Below are positions 8,786 to 21,200 of a stretch of DNA of 64,000 nt, piece by piece. Numbering within the stretch: position 1 is the stretch's first letter; each line of letters opens with the position of its first letter. Position numbers and translations under genes: made by a program. The notes under the pieces were generated by a model. The model was not told where the DNA came from. It worked only from the letters and a program-made list of their open reading frames with translations, and did not search any database. The DNA is taken from the NCBI GenBank assembly GCA_013350335.1, contig CM023533.1:31974869-32038868 (forward strand), read 5' to 3'. The stretch comes from Chimonanthus salicifolius. Its lineage: Eukaryota; Streptophyta; Magnoliopsida; Laurales; Calycanthaceae.

Positions 8786-11322
8786 AAGCCCATACAGACA
8801 TCCGATTTTTCTCCCTCTACACATCCATTTTTTTATTTTATAGTGAAATTACCATTTTGTCTATGCATTTTTCATTCATTCAAATGAATTCCCCGTTTAT
8901 TTTGGCATTCATTCGAATGAATCACTCATTCGAATGAATGCCGTAGTATAAATTCCATTCATTCGAATAAATGGATGATTTATTTGAATGAATAGTAATA
9001 AAAATGATCTTCACTCTTCATTCGATTCGATATGTTCTCATTCATTCAAATGAACTGATCGTTCAATTATTCGAATGATCGGTTCATTCGAATTAAAATG
9101 AACTTCCTACTGTACTTCTTTAAATAATAATTTTTTTAAAAAAATTTAAACTTATATTTCCAAAATTTCTCAAATTTACAATAACCTAATAAAAATACTT
9201 TAAAACTTCAAAGTCTTTTGACACTCCTAAATGCTTAAAACACAGTATTTTACAAAGAAGGGTATCCCTCAGCTATGCCGAAAACACATTTAGGAATATC
9301 AAAAGACCTTAAAGTCATAAAGTATTTTTATCAGGTTATCGTAATTAGTCCGGATATTCAATTTGAGAAATTTTAGAAATACACAGTGATTAAGTTAAAT
9401 AATAAAATATTTTTAAAACTTTAAAGTTATTTTTTAAACACTGTGTATTTTCAAAAATTTTCAAATTGAATATCCAGACTAATTACAATAATCTGATAAA
9501 AATACTTTAAGACTTTAAGGTCTTTTGATATTCCCAAATGTATTTTTGGCATCAGCCGAGGGATACCCTTATTTGTAAAATACTGTGTTTTAAGCATTTA
9601 GGAGAGTCAAAAGACCTTAAAGTCTTAAAATATTTTTATCAGATTATTGTAATTAGTCTGGATATTCAATTTGAGAAATTTTGGAAATATACAATAGTTT
9701 AAAAAATAACTTTAAAGTTTTAAAGGAGATTTTATTATTTAACTAATGCATTGTGTATTTCAAAATTACTTAAATTGAATATCCGAACTAATTACGATAA
9801 CCTGATAAAAATACTTTAAAACTTTAAGGTCTTTTGACATTTCAAATGTGTTTTCGGCACAGCCTGAGGGACACCCTTATTTGTAAATACTGTGTTTTAA
9901 GTATTTGGGAGTGTCAAAAGACCTTGAAATCTTAAAGTATTTTTATCAGATTATTATAATTAGTCTGGATATTTAATTTGAGAAATTTTGAAAATACACA
10001 GTTGTCACGCCCCGACCCGAAGGGTGGGCCCGGAACGCGACTGAATTTTTTTTTTTTTTTAAGATAAACTAACACGAGCACTCTAACTCGGCCAGATCAA
10101 CGGTTAGGCCCAAAGGTCACACATGATCCCAACATGTGGACTCAAACACATACCATAAGTCTACCCTACAAAATAGGACATAATAATAACATCAACACAT
10201 AATATGAACATAAGAAATCCAACCACTGATTTTTTATTCAAATCACAATAAAATGACTATAGCAACGTAGTAGTTTCAATACATAACATTAATATAAATC
10301 AAGTACCACATTCGATACTTTACAAAGGCAGAAGGTTCCAAGAACCAACAAGTAAAGATAAGGGTATTCCCCTCAGAGGGAATCCGGAAACACCGCCGCA
10401 GCTTATCCACCCTAAGCTTGAAAAAGAGGATTCTCCTCATCGGGTTCATCTCCTGAAAGGTGAGTGGGGTGAGCTAACTAGCCCAGTGAAGGAAATATAA
10501 CAATGCAATTTAAGTAAGTAACAGGTTAGCAATAAACAACAGTTCAATAATATCTCATGCTTAATAACAATTAAGCATAATATCATGTAAAGCATCATCA
10601 TCATTTCCATCTTTCGTCAATTACTGTTATCATCCAACGTAACGCCTGCCGACTACACTGAGACCTGTATTAAGTCCCGACATGGTCAAAATACATCCTT
10701 ACAAGTACATCTCCGGCTCTAACTTAGCCTCTGTTCTTCCCTGTTTTTCCACCGTAAGCTTTTTAGGGAAAATTTTCAAAGATCGGATTTTCAGCCCACG
10801 AACTTCATTGAAGATAACCACTATATTTATTTTTAAATTCTACGTGGTTTAGAATCAATAAAACATGTGTACCTTTGGGCCTAACCGTTGATCTGGCCCA
10901 GTTAGAGGGCTCGTGATAGTTTATCTTTCAAAAAAAAAAAATAGTCGCGTTCCGGGCTCACCCTTCGGGTCGGGGCGTGACAACATTGCTTAAAAAATAA
11001 GTTTAAAATAAATTTTTCTTTTTTTTTTTTAAAGAAGTACTGTAGTAAGTTTATTTTAATTCTAATGAACGATCGGTTCATTCGAATGAACAAGAACAGA
11101 TCGAATCGAATGAAGAGTAAACGTCATTTTTATTATTATTCATTCGAATGAATGGGCTAAACAGTAACACGGAACACTGTTTAGCCCATTCATTCAAATG
11201 AATGGAATTTAGACTGCGGCATTCATTCGAATGAAAACGCAGGGGCAAAATGGTAATTTCACCATAAAAATCTAAAAATGGGTGTGTAGAGATAGAAAAA
11301 TCGGGTGTATGTATAGGGCTCG
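8786..11322. mobile_element. Mutator-like foldback element, large copy
   Basis: Long inverted arms of about 330 bp (8786-9120 and 11028-11322) match each other: the left begins with CATCCGATTTTTCTCCCTC, and the right, inverted, gives CACCCGATTTTTCTATCTC. The arms are full of CATTCGAATGAATG. Between them are three tandem units of about 250 bp (about 9150-9395, 9440-9690, 9765-10000), each itself a hairpin around GGGTATCCCTC. The 52606-54009 element has the same arms and units with a clean 9-bp target duplication, so I assign this one to the same Mutator-like group. No transposase frame is seen. A separate inverted element is nested at 10001-10984. No clear 9-bp duplication flanks this copy. 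Confidence 0.65.
10001..10984. mobile_element. inverted-terminus element nested in the foldback element
   Basis: Termini are GTTGTCACGCCCCGACCCG on the left and its complement on the right. Similarity between the inverted arms runs about 120 bp, through GGCCAGATCAACGGTTAGGC. The left half resembles an antisense LTR end and the right half a sense LTR end. The right half (10750-10870) also resembles 62161-62285. No target duplication or coding frame is visible. It interrupts the third internal unit of the host element, so it is the younger insertion. Confidence 0.65.
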
Positions 11323-11332
11323 ATTATTTGGT

Positions 11333-11370
11333 ATCTATAAATTTAATATTTTAATTTGAAGGTAAGGTTA
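11333..11370 (+). repeat. right copy of 39-bp direct repeat
   Basis: Partner of 8745-8783. See that entry for the match. Confidence 0.85.
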
Positions 11371-12089
11371 TTTGGTGTCTAGAGTTTTAGTATAGTAAAA
11401 TCGTTATAATGTAATATGATTAGGACTACAGTACATACATTATATTAAAGAAGTTATTTAATTAAAAAGTCTAACAAATTGACATTCAGTATTCATTTTC
11501 AAATAAATCCTTTTAAACTCTCACCTATCGTAAAAAGTTCTTTCTGCTGAAATCGTTTTATCTTTTTCTTTTTCTATCCTATCAGCCATTGCTGACTCAA
11601 AGTCAAACTAGCGCCTATCGCCCTAGTGGTTCTTCTTGTCTACCATCTTCAAAATTAGTGAGAAACCTTTCCACTTCGGCCAGTTCTAGAAATAAATCAT
11701 TTTAGGTCATTTTTCAGAGTATTTATCAAGAGAGAGAACAGAAAAGAAGTTTGTAGATCAACAATAGATTGGTAGTAAAAAAAAAATATCACCATACTCT
11801 CATAGTTTGTGAGATCATTAATCACTTGTACAAAAAAAATTATATTCTAAATATATGGAGTATTACTTCACAAAATGATTAGGACAATATATTTTTTTAT
11901 TCTAAATATATTAAGTACTGAATTAGAGATTTATTACATATTGTATGGGTTCAAAGCAATATGGGTTCAAAGCCTAGAACTATTCCCATTATTATTTTAA
12001 ACTTATAGATTAATACGTTTGTGCTCCCGTCATAGGGTGAGAATGTTAAGAGGTCAGTCTTTTCTCTAATCTTAACAATTGTTTTATTT
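11371..12089. other. intergenic, no gene seen
   Basis: AT-rich sequence without a recognisable coding region, repeat terminus or RNA gene. Confidence 0.45.
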
Positions 12090-13180
12090 ATTTGCATGGT
12101 TGGAAAGGGCACTAGGATTTCGATGAGAAACCCTTCTGGGGATTTCTTTGACCAGTGTCTGGTTAGAAGTCTGACATCAATCTTGTGTTTCGTCATTCTT
12201 GGTGCTCTTCACTGGAATGGCCTGGCCGCTTGAAGAGTTGGAGCCTCTTGTTTTTCTTTTTCGATGACGGGGAACCCCAAGACCCACTTCTCCCCGATTT
12301 CGAAGCCTTTTTTTGGGCAGCTCTTTTGGACAAGGTGCCACAAACTGGAATCTTCAACTGGTGTAAGATTATCTATCCCAAAGCTGATGTCTCTTGTCTT
12401 CTATATGGGCCTAAAGATTAAAGTGCAGATCATCTATTCCAAAAGTGTCTTTTCGGTAGTTGGTCTAGTGCTCTATCGTATTTATTAGTGGGTTTTCTTG
12501 GGTATCTTAACTTCAATCCGAGAGACCAATGGTTGGGTTGGGAGAAGAGGTAGCATTTTGTGGAAGAAGATCCTTGCAACAATTTTGTGATCAGCCTGGA
12601 AGGAACATAATATCAGGATCTTTGGGGGAAGGAGAAGACAATGGAAAAGCTCTTTGAAATGGCAAAGACAAAGTAGATCAATGGCGTGAAGGATAAAAAG
12701 GAATTGAAAGGCATCTGAAGCATTGACATAGAGAGGGATTGGATAACTGCCTCCGAAGACCTGAGGAGAAAGGGAGATTTCACAAAGAGATGGAAGAAGC
12801 CACATATGGTAACTCTTAGTTTGACATTGATGGGCAGTTGGAGGGAAATGGGGACCGACAGTGATGGGAAGGATTGTACATGATTTAGAAGGAATGATAC
12901 TAGCCTTTTGCTGGTCTGGTAGGTAGAAAGGATTCCAATGAGGCAATTCTAGCAATTAAAGAAGCTTGAAGATTTTCATGGATTCTTTTGATGGAAGACT
13001 TGTCATCGAAGTGGATTTAGTTAATCTTATAAAATGGGCCTTCAAGAAGGAAAAATCCATCTTGGAAACTTATATACCAATTTATAGGGAAATTGGGAGC
13101 TTAAGATGAACTTAGATGTGTCTTTTGTCCATGTGAGCAGAATGGTGAACGGAGTTGTAGATTTCTTTGCATAAAACGAA
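12090..13180 (+). mobile_element. L1-type LINE 3' remnant (zf-RVT / RNase H region)
   Basis: Plus-strand frames, broken by shifts, contain SADHLFQKCLFGSWSSALSY, typical of the zf-RVT segment after plant L1 reverse transcriptases, then SAWKEHNIRIFGG (the WKERN-RIF block), and late a DVSFVHVSRMVNGVVDFFA piece like the RNase H tail. Stops and frameshifts abound. I could not find a poly(A) tail or target duplication. The 156-residue minus-strand open frame over 12485-12955 is antisense to it. Confidence 0.55.
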
Positions 13181-13831
13181 ATTTCAAGAAACAATTTGTT
13201 CATTGATTTCTTATTGGATTGCTGCCCTTTTTAGGAGCAATTTTTGTATATAGGGTATCTTTTTACTTATATTGGGGGCGTAACATGCAACTTGAATGTC
13301 TTTTGCTCCCAATGATACCTTCAATATCAATTTCTTTATCTTTGATGGTGTTATCGTGGCCATCTTTTCGACTAGATCTCACATTTGTGAAGCATCAATT
13401 ATATTTTGACAATTGATTTACTAACATTATATTATATCTATGGATCTTATATTGAATTATGCCAATTTACCATAAAAATGTTGGACATTGTCATGTACTC
13501 ATGAAATATGTATGTACACGTCTAAGGTAACATATATGTATTTTTTTATTCCTAAAACTTTTTAACATTTATATATTATTATTTTTATGTTACTTTATAA
13601 ACATTGTTACTTATGCTGACATTTTTTTGATAATATCCCAAGAGAATGCCTAATTTGAGAAGCTTATGATATTATTTTGAGGAACACATTGCAACCATGC
13701 TATAAAATAGGGACAAAGAGGAACTTATTTGATGCATGTGGCTCATTGCAGGTAGGTAGACAAAATTAAAAAGAGAAGCTCCTTGCTTGACAAAGAAACA
13801 AACTGATGACAATAGCATGGTAAGAGAAACC
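13181..13831. other. upstream region of the tafazzin-family gene
   Basis: AT-rich DNA before the acyltransferase start. No convincing TATA box or upstream exon was identified. The frame of exon 1 stays open back to 13760 without another ATG except 13817. Confidence 0.4.
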
Positions 13832-16800
13832 ATGGGGAGGACGATGGAATGGGCTGCTAGTTCAAACCACATGAGTGGTATTCCCCGTAAGATGGTATGC
13901 TTGGCAGTAGGAGCATTTGCGAAGCTGGTTACCTCTGTCCTCAACTCTTGCATAGTTTATAATCGTGAAACCTTAATCCATTTGGTCCGATGTCGAACCC
14001 CTGGTACACCTCTTATCACTGTTAGCAACCACATGTCCACGTGAGTCCTTTCTCTTTTTACTTATTATTTTTCATTTGCACAAAACATCTATCATCATTA
14101 TCATCAGTATCAAAGATATCATCCCATCCATCTAGAGTTGGCATTTGCATTTCAATTTGGTATATTTCTTTTTTTCTATGGGCTGACTACCTGATCTTAT
14201 ACACATTTTCCCAAGGGAAGTTGTCTGCCCCCATCCAATTGGTACTGGGGTCAACAAGGTGGAGATCAAAGTCCCCAAGAAAAATGAGGATTCACTTTTT
14301 CTGTTGAGCTCTAATCATTGCAATCTCCACTTTTATTCACGTTGGGGTTTCTTTCCAAATTTACTTTTCAAATGAATACCAAACATCAGTAAATTGAAAC
14401 ATGGGTGTTTCCACCGTTGGTTTTCTTCCATCGCCAGGCAGATGCTAATTTCTCTCCGTGGTAGGGAGCTCCTCACTTCTTTGTTGAAGGAGTAAAGTTT
14501 TTGAAGCTCCTAGAAAGCATGGAATGTATCTACCCAGGATTATACACCTGTAGAATATTATACCATTCATGTATAGCTTTTAAATCCATTACAAGTATTT
14601 GGTAAGTGAACCCTTGATTAAGGCATTTGATGGGTGTAATTGATGCTGTCATTGTGATGCAAGATGGCTTGCAAAATGTGAGGAGCAGGTCCAAAGTAAT
14701 GGCAAACATCAAGCAACCTGGGGTTTAGATGGGATTTAGGTCAAGGATTAGGGTGTAGAGGGGTTAACAAACTGGAAAGGTCAGGAACTGTTTGCCGGTC
14801 TATTATGGACTAGTTCAAGGATAAAATTCAGGACTAGAGAGTGGGCCTGATAATAGGAAAAGTAGGACAAGAGTAGTAGAGGACTAGAGGAATAACTTCC
14901 TAGGAGTCAACACACAGGTTTTCCTTGGAGTCATCACCAAGGACTAGGAGTCAACATCTTCTAATGAAGTTGGAGGTCGCGAAGCAAAGAGAAAGTTTCA
15001 ATCTTCAATTCAAGTTTCATTCCAACCGTCCAAAGTTTGTGTAAAACTTGAATACATTTGGACATTTATTTAGACGAATTAAAACTCAGAGACGTAAGGC
15101 ACTAGAATTCAAATTAAGACATTGCACCCCGTTAGTATTCAAACTAAAATTAATTAAGACCGAGACACCGATTGCTCCAAATTTGAATTCAAATCTTATT
15201 CTCCTAATGTAACTATAAAGGGAGAACATTTAGGAGAACCAAACTTCTCCAACACTCTTCCCAAATAATACTTTTAGGTGTCCTTCTAATGAACATTGAC
15301 TGTTAATTTATTAAATGATTGACTAGTGTGATGGGTCCATTGCAAAGATCTTCAATTTTGTATGAGACCTAAACAAAATTATCTTGATCCAATTATAGAA
15401 GGCATTTTTTAAGCTCTCCATATTTTCATGATTCCAAATTATTTTATTCTCTAAACTTTTGCATCCTATGTGGGCCTAACTTTGCTCCATATGATGATTC
15501 CTTTTATTAGATATTTTCATCTTACAACATTATACCCCAAAAATCACATTGATCCAATAATAGAAGTCAGATTTTTAGGCCTTTTAAATGTTAATTTCTT
15601 TAAACTATTTTTAAGTCCTAACAATTCGTAGTCTGCATGAGGCCCACTTTTACTCCATTTAATTGCACATAGAAAGATTTAACCTAAATATGAAACCCCA
15701 TAAAAAAATGACTCGATCAATTTTAGGAACCATGTTTTTTAAGCTCTTACAATTTTGATTACTTTAAATTATTTTTCTGAACATCTAATATTTTTTGACA
15801 CTTTCTTTTTCCTTTTATAATTAAAAGGCAGCCAATATTTATACTTTAGATTAGACCCATTTTGGTCAAAGGTTAATTTATAGATATGCACATATAAAGT
15901 ATAATTTGAATACACGTATAAATTCAAATAAAACCATAATTCCATATCATGTTTTTTATACTTTATTGTTTTATGCACATAAGTTATAGTGTATAATTGA
16001 GGGAAAGGTGTGGAGGGTGTTGCCTCATGGTGACTGGGGGGTCCCTTTAAGGGTAGATCAAGGGTGGCATCGAGATTGGTACCATTCGTGGTCTCGTGGA
16101 CAATTTGGAAAGAGCGGAATGGGATGATCTTTGAGGATAAGAGGGGGACCATAGGAGAGGTTTTCGAGAAGACGAAATGACAATTGATAGGATGGTTTTC
16201 TGTCTGTAAGGAGTTTGCTGGACTAGCTCTGGAGGACTTCTACCTATCATGGGAAGGGTGTATGAGGGGAGTTGGGAAAGATAGAAAATCCAGGTTTGAG
16301 TGGGTAGCGCCACCTCAGGGTTTTTATAAATTCAACGTGGATGGAGCAGTAAGAGGTAAACTTGGCCCTACAAGAATAGGGGGGGTGTTGCATGATGAAA
16401 GGGGCAAGATGTTATTAGTAGTTTCCAAGCCTTTAGGGCTTATGGAATTGAATGAGATGGAACTGAGAGCAATCAGGACAACACTTAAGGTTTGGTCTAG
16501 GTTTGGGAATGGTAATCTTATTGTTGAAGGCAATTCAACTAATGCCATCTAATGTGGCTGGTATAGGAAGATCCCCTTGTGGAAGTTTGAGTAGGACGGG
16601 TGGTATCACCTTCACACACATACCTCGGTCGACGAATAGTATTGTTGATTTTCTAGTAAGGTGGGTGTACAAAAACAAAGACCTGCAGTTTTGATCACGA
16701 TACTCTTCAGGTGTATGGGGAGATGAGGATTCCTTAATGTATGTTGAGTGGGGAGTACTGTACATATATTGTTTTTCTTATTCTCTTTGTATGCTATCTG

Positions 16801-18183
16801 ATAGCCATGTATGACTCCTATACTTAGCTCCATCTCATTTGTACCTCTACACAATTTAATGAATTCAATTCTTACTGTTTCAAAAAAAGAAGTTATAGTG
16901 TATAATTTAATTTTAATATACAATTCATTTGAATGATATAGGTATAATCTTCTTTATGCTATTTCTATCTATAAAGCCACGTGTGAAGCATGTGTCTACC
17001 CTAGTTTTATTGCATGGAATTTGAATTCAAACTTCACAACACCAAATGGCTCTCCAAAGGACCAACTGCTGTGGTGGGTCCCAAGGTTGAGATGCGATGT
17101 CCAAATCAAATTTAGATCTCTTTTTATGAACTTTTAGGTCCTTAAAATCTGCATCATTTCTCCCTGGCTCGAAAGAACTCGACTTTAGCAGGTTAATGGC
17201 CTCATTGCTTGGACAAGTTGGGATTTCAACATGGAAAATTTATTCAAGTGATCCAAATGCTGTAAGAGGCAGGTTGATCCTTCCATTTTGACAAGAAGCT
17301 CAAAATACTTGTCGTCACAAATAGAAACTAATTGTGCCTCGCACTTTTCACTCTCTATGATATTGCATTCTACTAGCTTAGATTTTCTTCTTTCCTTTCC
17401 ATTGTTGCATGCTCTATGGAATTTATTTGATAAGTGGGCAAATTTGTGTTACAGGTTTAAGCCACATTATTTATATTTTTTATTTTAAAAATTTGTGATG
17501 GAATATATATTTGAATGAGCTAATCAACTTTATCAAATGAAAAGGTGCATTAATGTTTATGAAAATACAAAAATTCATCAACATATCCATATGATATTTT
17601 GATCCATTAGATACAAGGCTGTGAACTACATAATTGAAGTTGGAAAAGTTTCTAGTGATTAAAACATGTTTGTATTCTTCTCATATATAGAGTGGATAAA
17701 GATTTCATATGCTTCTAAATTTTAATATAGATCCTAAAATTTTTTGTTTACATTTTGTATGATTGATAAATCTTACATAACGATATCATGTGTCTCATTT
17801 AAACATATATTTGGAGATGAAAACCTAACCTTACATAATCATATCATGGGACCCATTTTAACATATATTCGAAAATAAGAACTTGCGATACACTTGAAGT
17901 CATTAACTTCTTTCTAGTTGGTCCTTGAAAGGTGTTTGAGAGAGAGGGAGTAGAAGTGGTAAGAGGAAAGAATGGCCTTTAGCATCCTTTGTCTATTAGT
18001 CTCAGAGTTGAAAAGTAGCTTTGAATTCAAACATTGCTTTACCTGTTCATTGAACCGTTCCAACCATAGCGATCACCGAGGATAAGTTGACATGGTAGAG
18101 CCCTTGTGAAGCAAAAGAAGTGCTATGTGATTGGTCCTAGTAGTCAAGTGTAGATTTTTTCTTAATCTACACCTGTGTATATT

Positions 18184-18226
<43 letters not shown>

Positions 18227-21200
18227 GCGTGCAGGTGGCAAGTTTTGACCCGACCTGATCCAACCCAACCCATCTCACAAAGCTCGGGTTTTGTTGATGC
18301 ATATCTTGAAAAACATTTAATTCAAGTCGGGTTGGGTAAGGGGGTCCTGGACCCGAACCCGACCTGACCCAAATTAAAGAAAACCATTTGAGTACTTTAT
18401 TTTTTAAACTCATTGGTTTTAACCGATGTACCCTACCCAAGTTCAAAAATCTTAACCTATTGCCTTAATTTTCTACAGACTAGTGGTCCCACATGAAATG
18501 GAAGTTCTATTTTTCTTTCACTTTCTACTAAAAATATATTTTCCTCTTTTTTTTTTTTGTTTCAAAACACTTACAAAAATTCAGGTTGGGTCAAGTTGAA
18601 TAAAACGAAATTTAGGTCAGGTCAGACAAAAAATCTATTACTACCCATAACCAACGCACCTTGACCCATTGCCACCTCTAGTTTTTTCATCATAAAAGGA
18701 CTTTAATTTGTGTGCACACAATCTTGTGATGCGTGGTTGTGTATGAATGTACAATTTTTTTATCATTTAAAAAAGAAAAAAGAAAAAAGAGAAGAAATTG
18801 TTTATTCTCTAGTCTGTTCTGCATGGCGATGTCATGGTCCCCACTCAAAATCAGCCTCATATGAGGTAGTGAGGCTGATTTACCCTTTAGACCATCCAAG
18901 AAAGACTATAGATCCTATTTAGATTAATGTCAAATCATTGACCATTGAAGTTCATGCTGTTTCTTGTCTTTGAAAGCACAATCGGGGATGGGATAACATT
19001 AATTGGCTTGTTCTCAATGTTGCATTTGTAACAGATTGGATGACCCACTCATGTGGGGATTCAAAGGGTTCCCAATAACGGATTCAAGACAAGCGCGTTG
19101 GGTTCTAGCAGCAGAGGACATCTGCTTTAAAAATACAGTTTTGACATACTTTTTCCGGCTTGGTAAGAACATTCTTGGTGCTAATTATCTTGATTGAAAA
19201 TTTCTTTTGTAAGAACTAACTAATTTTTTCCCTAATTTTTGGCATCCCTGTCTTTTAAATACAAGGATGTAATCCCATTGCATCATGAATGAAAATTTTC
19301 AAGCAATAGAGTTATTTTATATTAGCTGATATTCATGCAAGAAATTCAATTTAGACCTCCCAACCCCCAACTCAATGCAACCCCACCCCAACAAGAATCA
19401 GCTAGGAGTTTTATTATGCAGCCAGAAATTCTGCCATGGTTTTATATACAATAGTGGAACTGAACAGTGGTAACTGCTCAATCTCCGTGTAAATTATTGA
19501 CTAAAAATCCATTAATCCAAATCATCCATACAGTCAATTCCTGCAAGTGTAACACTGGTTTGGCTCAGGTGTGCTTTTAAAGGCACAAAACCAGCCCCAT
19601 GATTGTTATAGGTAATAGTCTTTCAAAGTGCAAAAGAGGAACAATCTTCAATCGAGCAAGCTTTCCACATTCCCCTTGCTGGATGGATATACTTGCATAA
19701 TAGCCCCAGAAGTTAAAGACTCAAGATTCACAAACACGTGTTGACCGAGTACACCTCCAAAAGAAGTCCTCGGCAGATATGATATCTTAGTTCTTAATTT
19801 GCTTCAAAGAAGCAAAGAAATAAAAAGGAGGATGTTGAGGAGAGTTCTCATTTTTCTTATGTTCAATCTTTCATAGTTAAAATATATATTTTCAAACAGG
19901 AAGCAATAAGAATTTCTGAAAGAAGGTAAACACAAAATATGCTTCAAAAAGGGGAAAAATCCGAAACAAAAACCCCTTCAAAACAAGTAGATCAGATCTT
20001 AAATGATGAATAAATTTGTCAAATAACCATAACTGTACATAGAATCATAATAACGGACAAAAACATGCTCGAGAGTTCCAAATCAAGGGAACTATTTACA
20101 CATCCATGATAACTTTAACCAACAGTAGAAGACCAAAATCCTCTTCACAAGTAGATCAGATCACAAATGATTGAATGTTCTGTTGAAACTTGAAAGAACC
20201 ACTGCTGTACATAGAAGCATCAAACAATGTTAAACATGCTCGGAAGTTCATAATCAAGGGCCATCACGTCCAAGAGTGAAAAACCAAGATTCCCTTTCAC
20301 AAGTAGATCATATCATAAAACAATGGATCAATTTGTCAAGCAAGAACAGCACTATGTTGAAAACCATCTTGTCTTCTGTGGTGGCCAGACCTTTCTAGCT
20401 TCTTCTCAGTAAAGTCATTCTACTTATGAACTTTCAAAAAAAAAAAGTCATTCTACATATGGAATAGTCACAATGATTCTTGTGTCAAGGTAAACCCTGC
20501 CATTTGGTCCTCCAAAGCACAACCTCCGGCCATTAGCTTCCTTTGGATGATGGGTTTGGGCAAAATTCTTACACAAGATACTTTGCGCAAGAAGGAAGAG
20601 CGATGGCCAATGCTTGCCCCTTATGCCTCCATGCATCTGAGGATGTGAATCATCTCTTCATTCATTGTCCTTTCTCCTCTGCAATTTGGAGCCATGTTTT
20701 GAATATATTTGGGTTTCATTGGACCATGCCATCCTCACTTACTCAACTTTCTTATATGTGAGAGTTTGTCAAGATTTCCACAAAGTGCTGCTCCTTGTGG
20801 CATCTTGCTCTCTTTTGCCACCAGTTGGAGTCTTTGGTGGCAGTGAAACAATCGAGTGTTTAAGAATGCAACAGAACCTCCTCAAGACGGATTTTCGCCA
20901 AATGTGCATCTTGGGCATCCACCCTCGATGAGTTAGCATTCCACTGTCCGAAATCTTGCAAGCTTGGAAAGAATGCATCGATCTAGCTAATGTTCTGTTA
21001 ATTTTTTCAGTTCCCTTATGGGTGATTGTATCGGGTTATCGGGAGGTTTTTTCCTAGTTTCTTTTGTATTTGCACTTCTGGTGTTTTTCCTCTATTAATA
21101 TAATCCATTTGATAAAAAAAAGGCCATCTTGTCTTCTATGTATGGGCACAAAACCATCTTAAGAGATTGCTTCTATGTATGTGCCTAATATCATCTTTAT

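Noticed and set aside
8860..9090. Regular ATTCGAATGAATG repeats that look CRISPR-like
   Set aside because: They are short, overlapping and palindromic without unique spacers, and they mirror the opposite arm of the foldback element in a plant genome.
12485..12955. 156-aa minus-strand open frame
   Set aside because: It is antisense to the L1 remnant, whose zf-RVT and WKE-RIF motifs read on the plus strand.
15000..15300. ACTATAAAGGGAGAACATTTAGGAG, resembling an LTR promoter
   Set aside because: No second LTR, primer-binding site or target duplication was found in intron 1.
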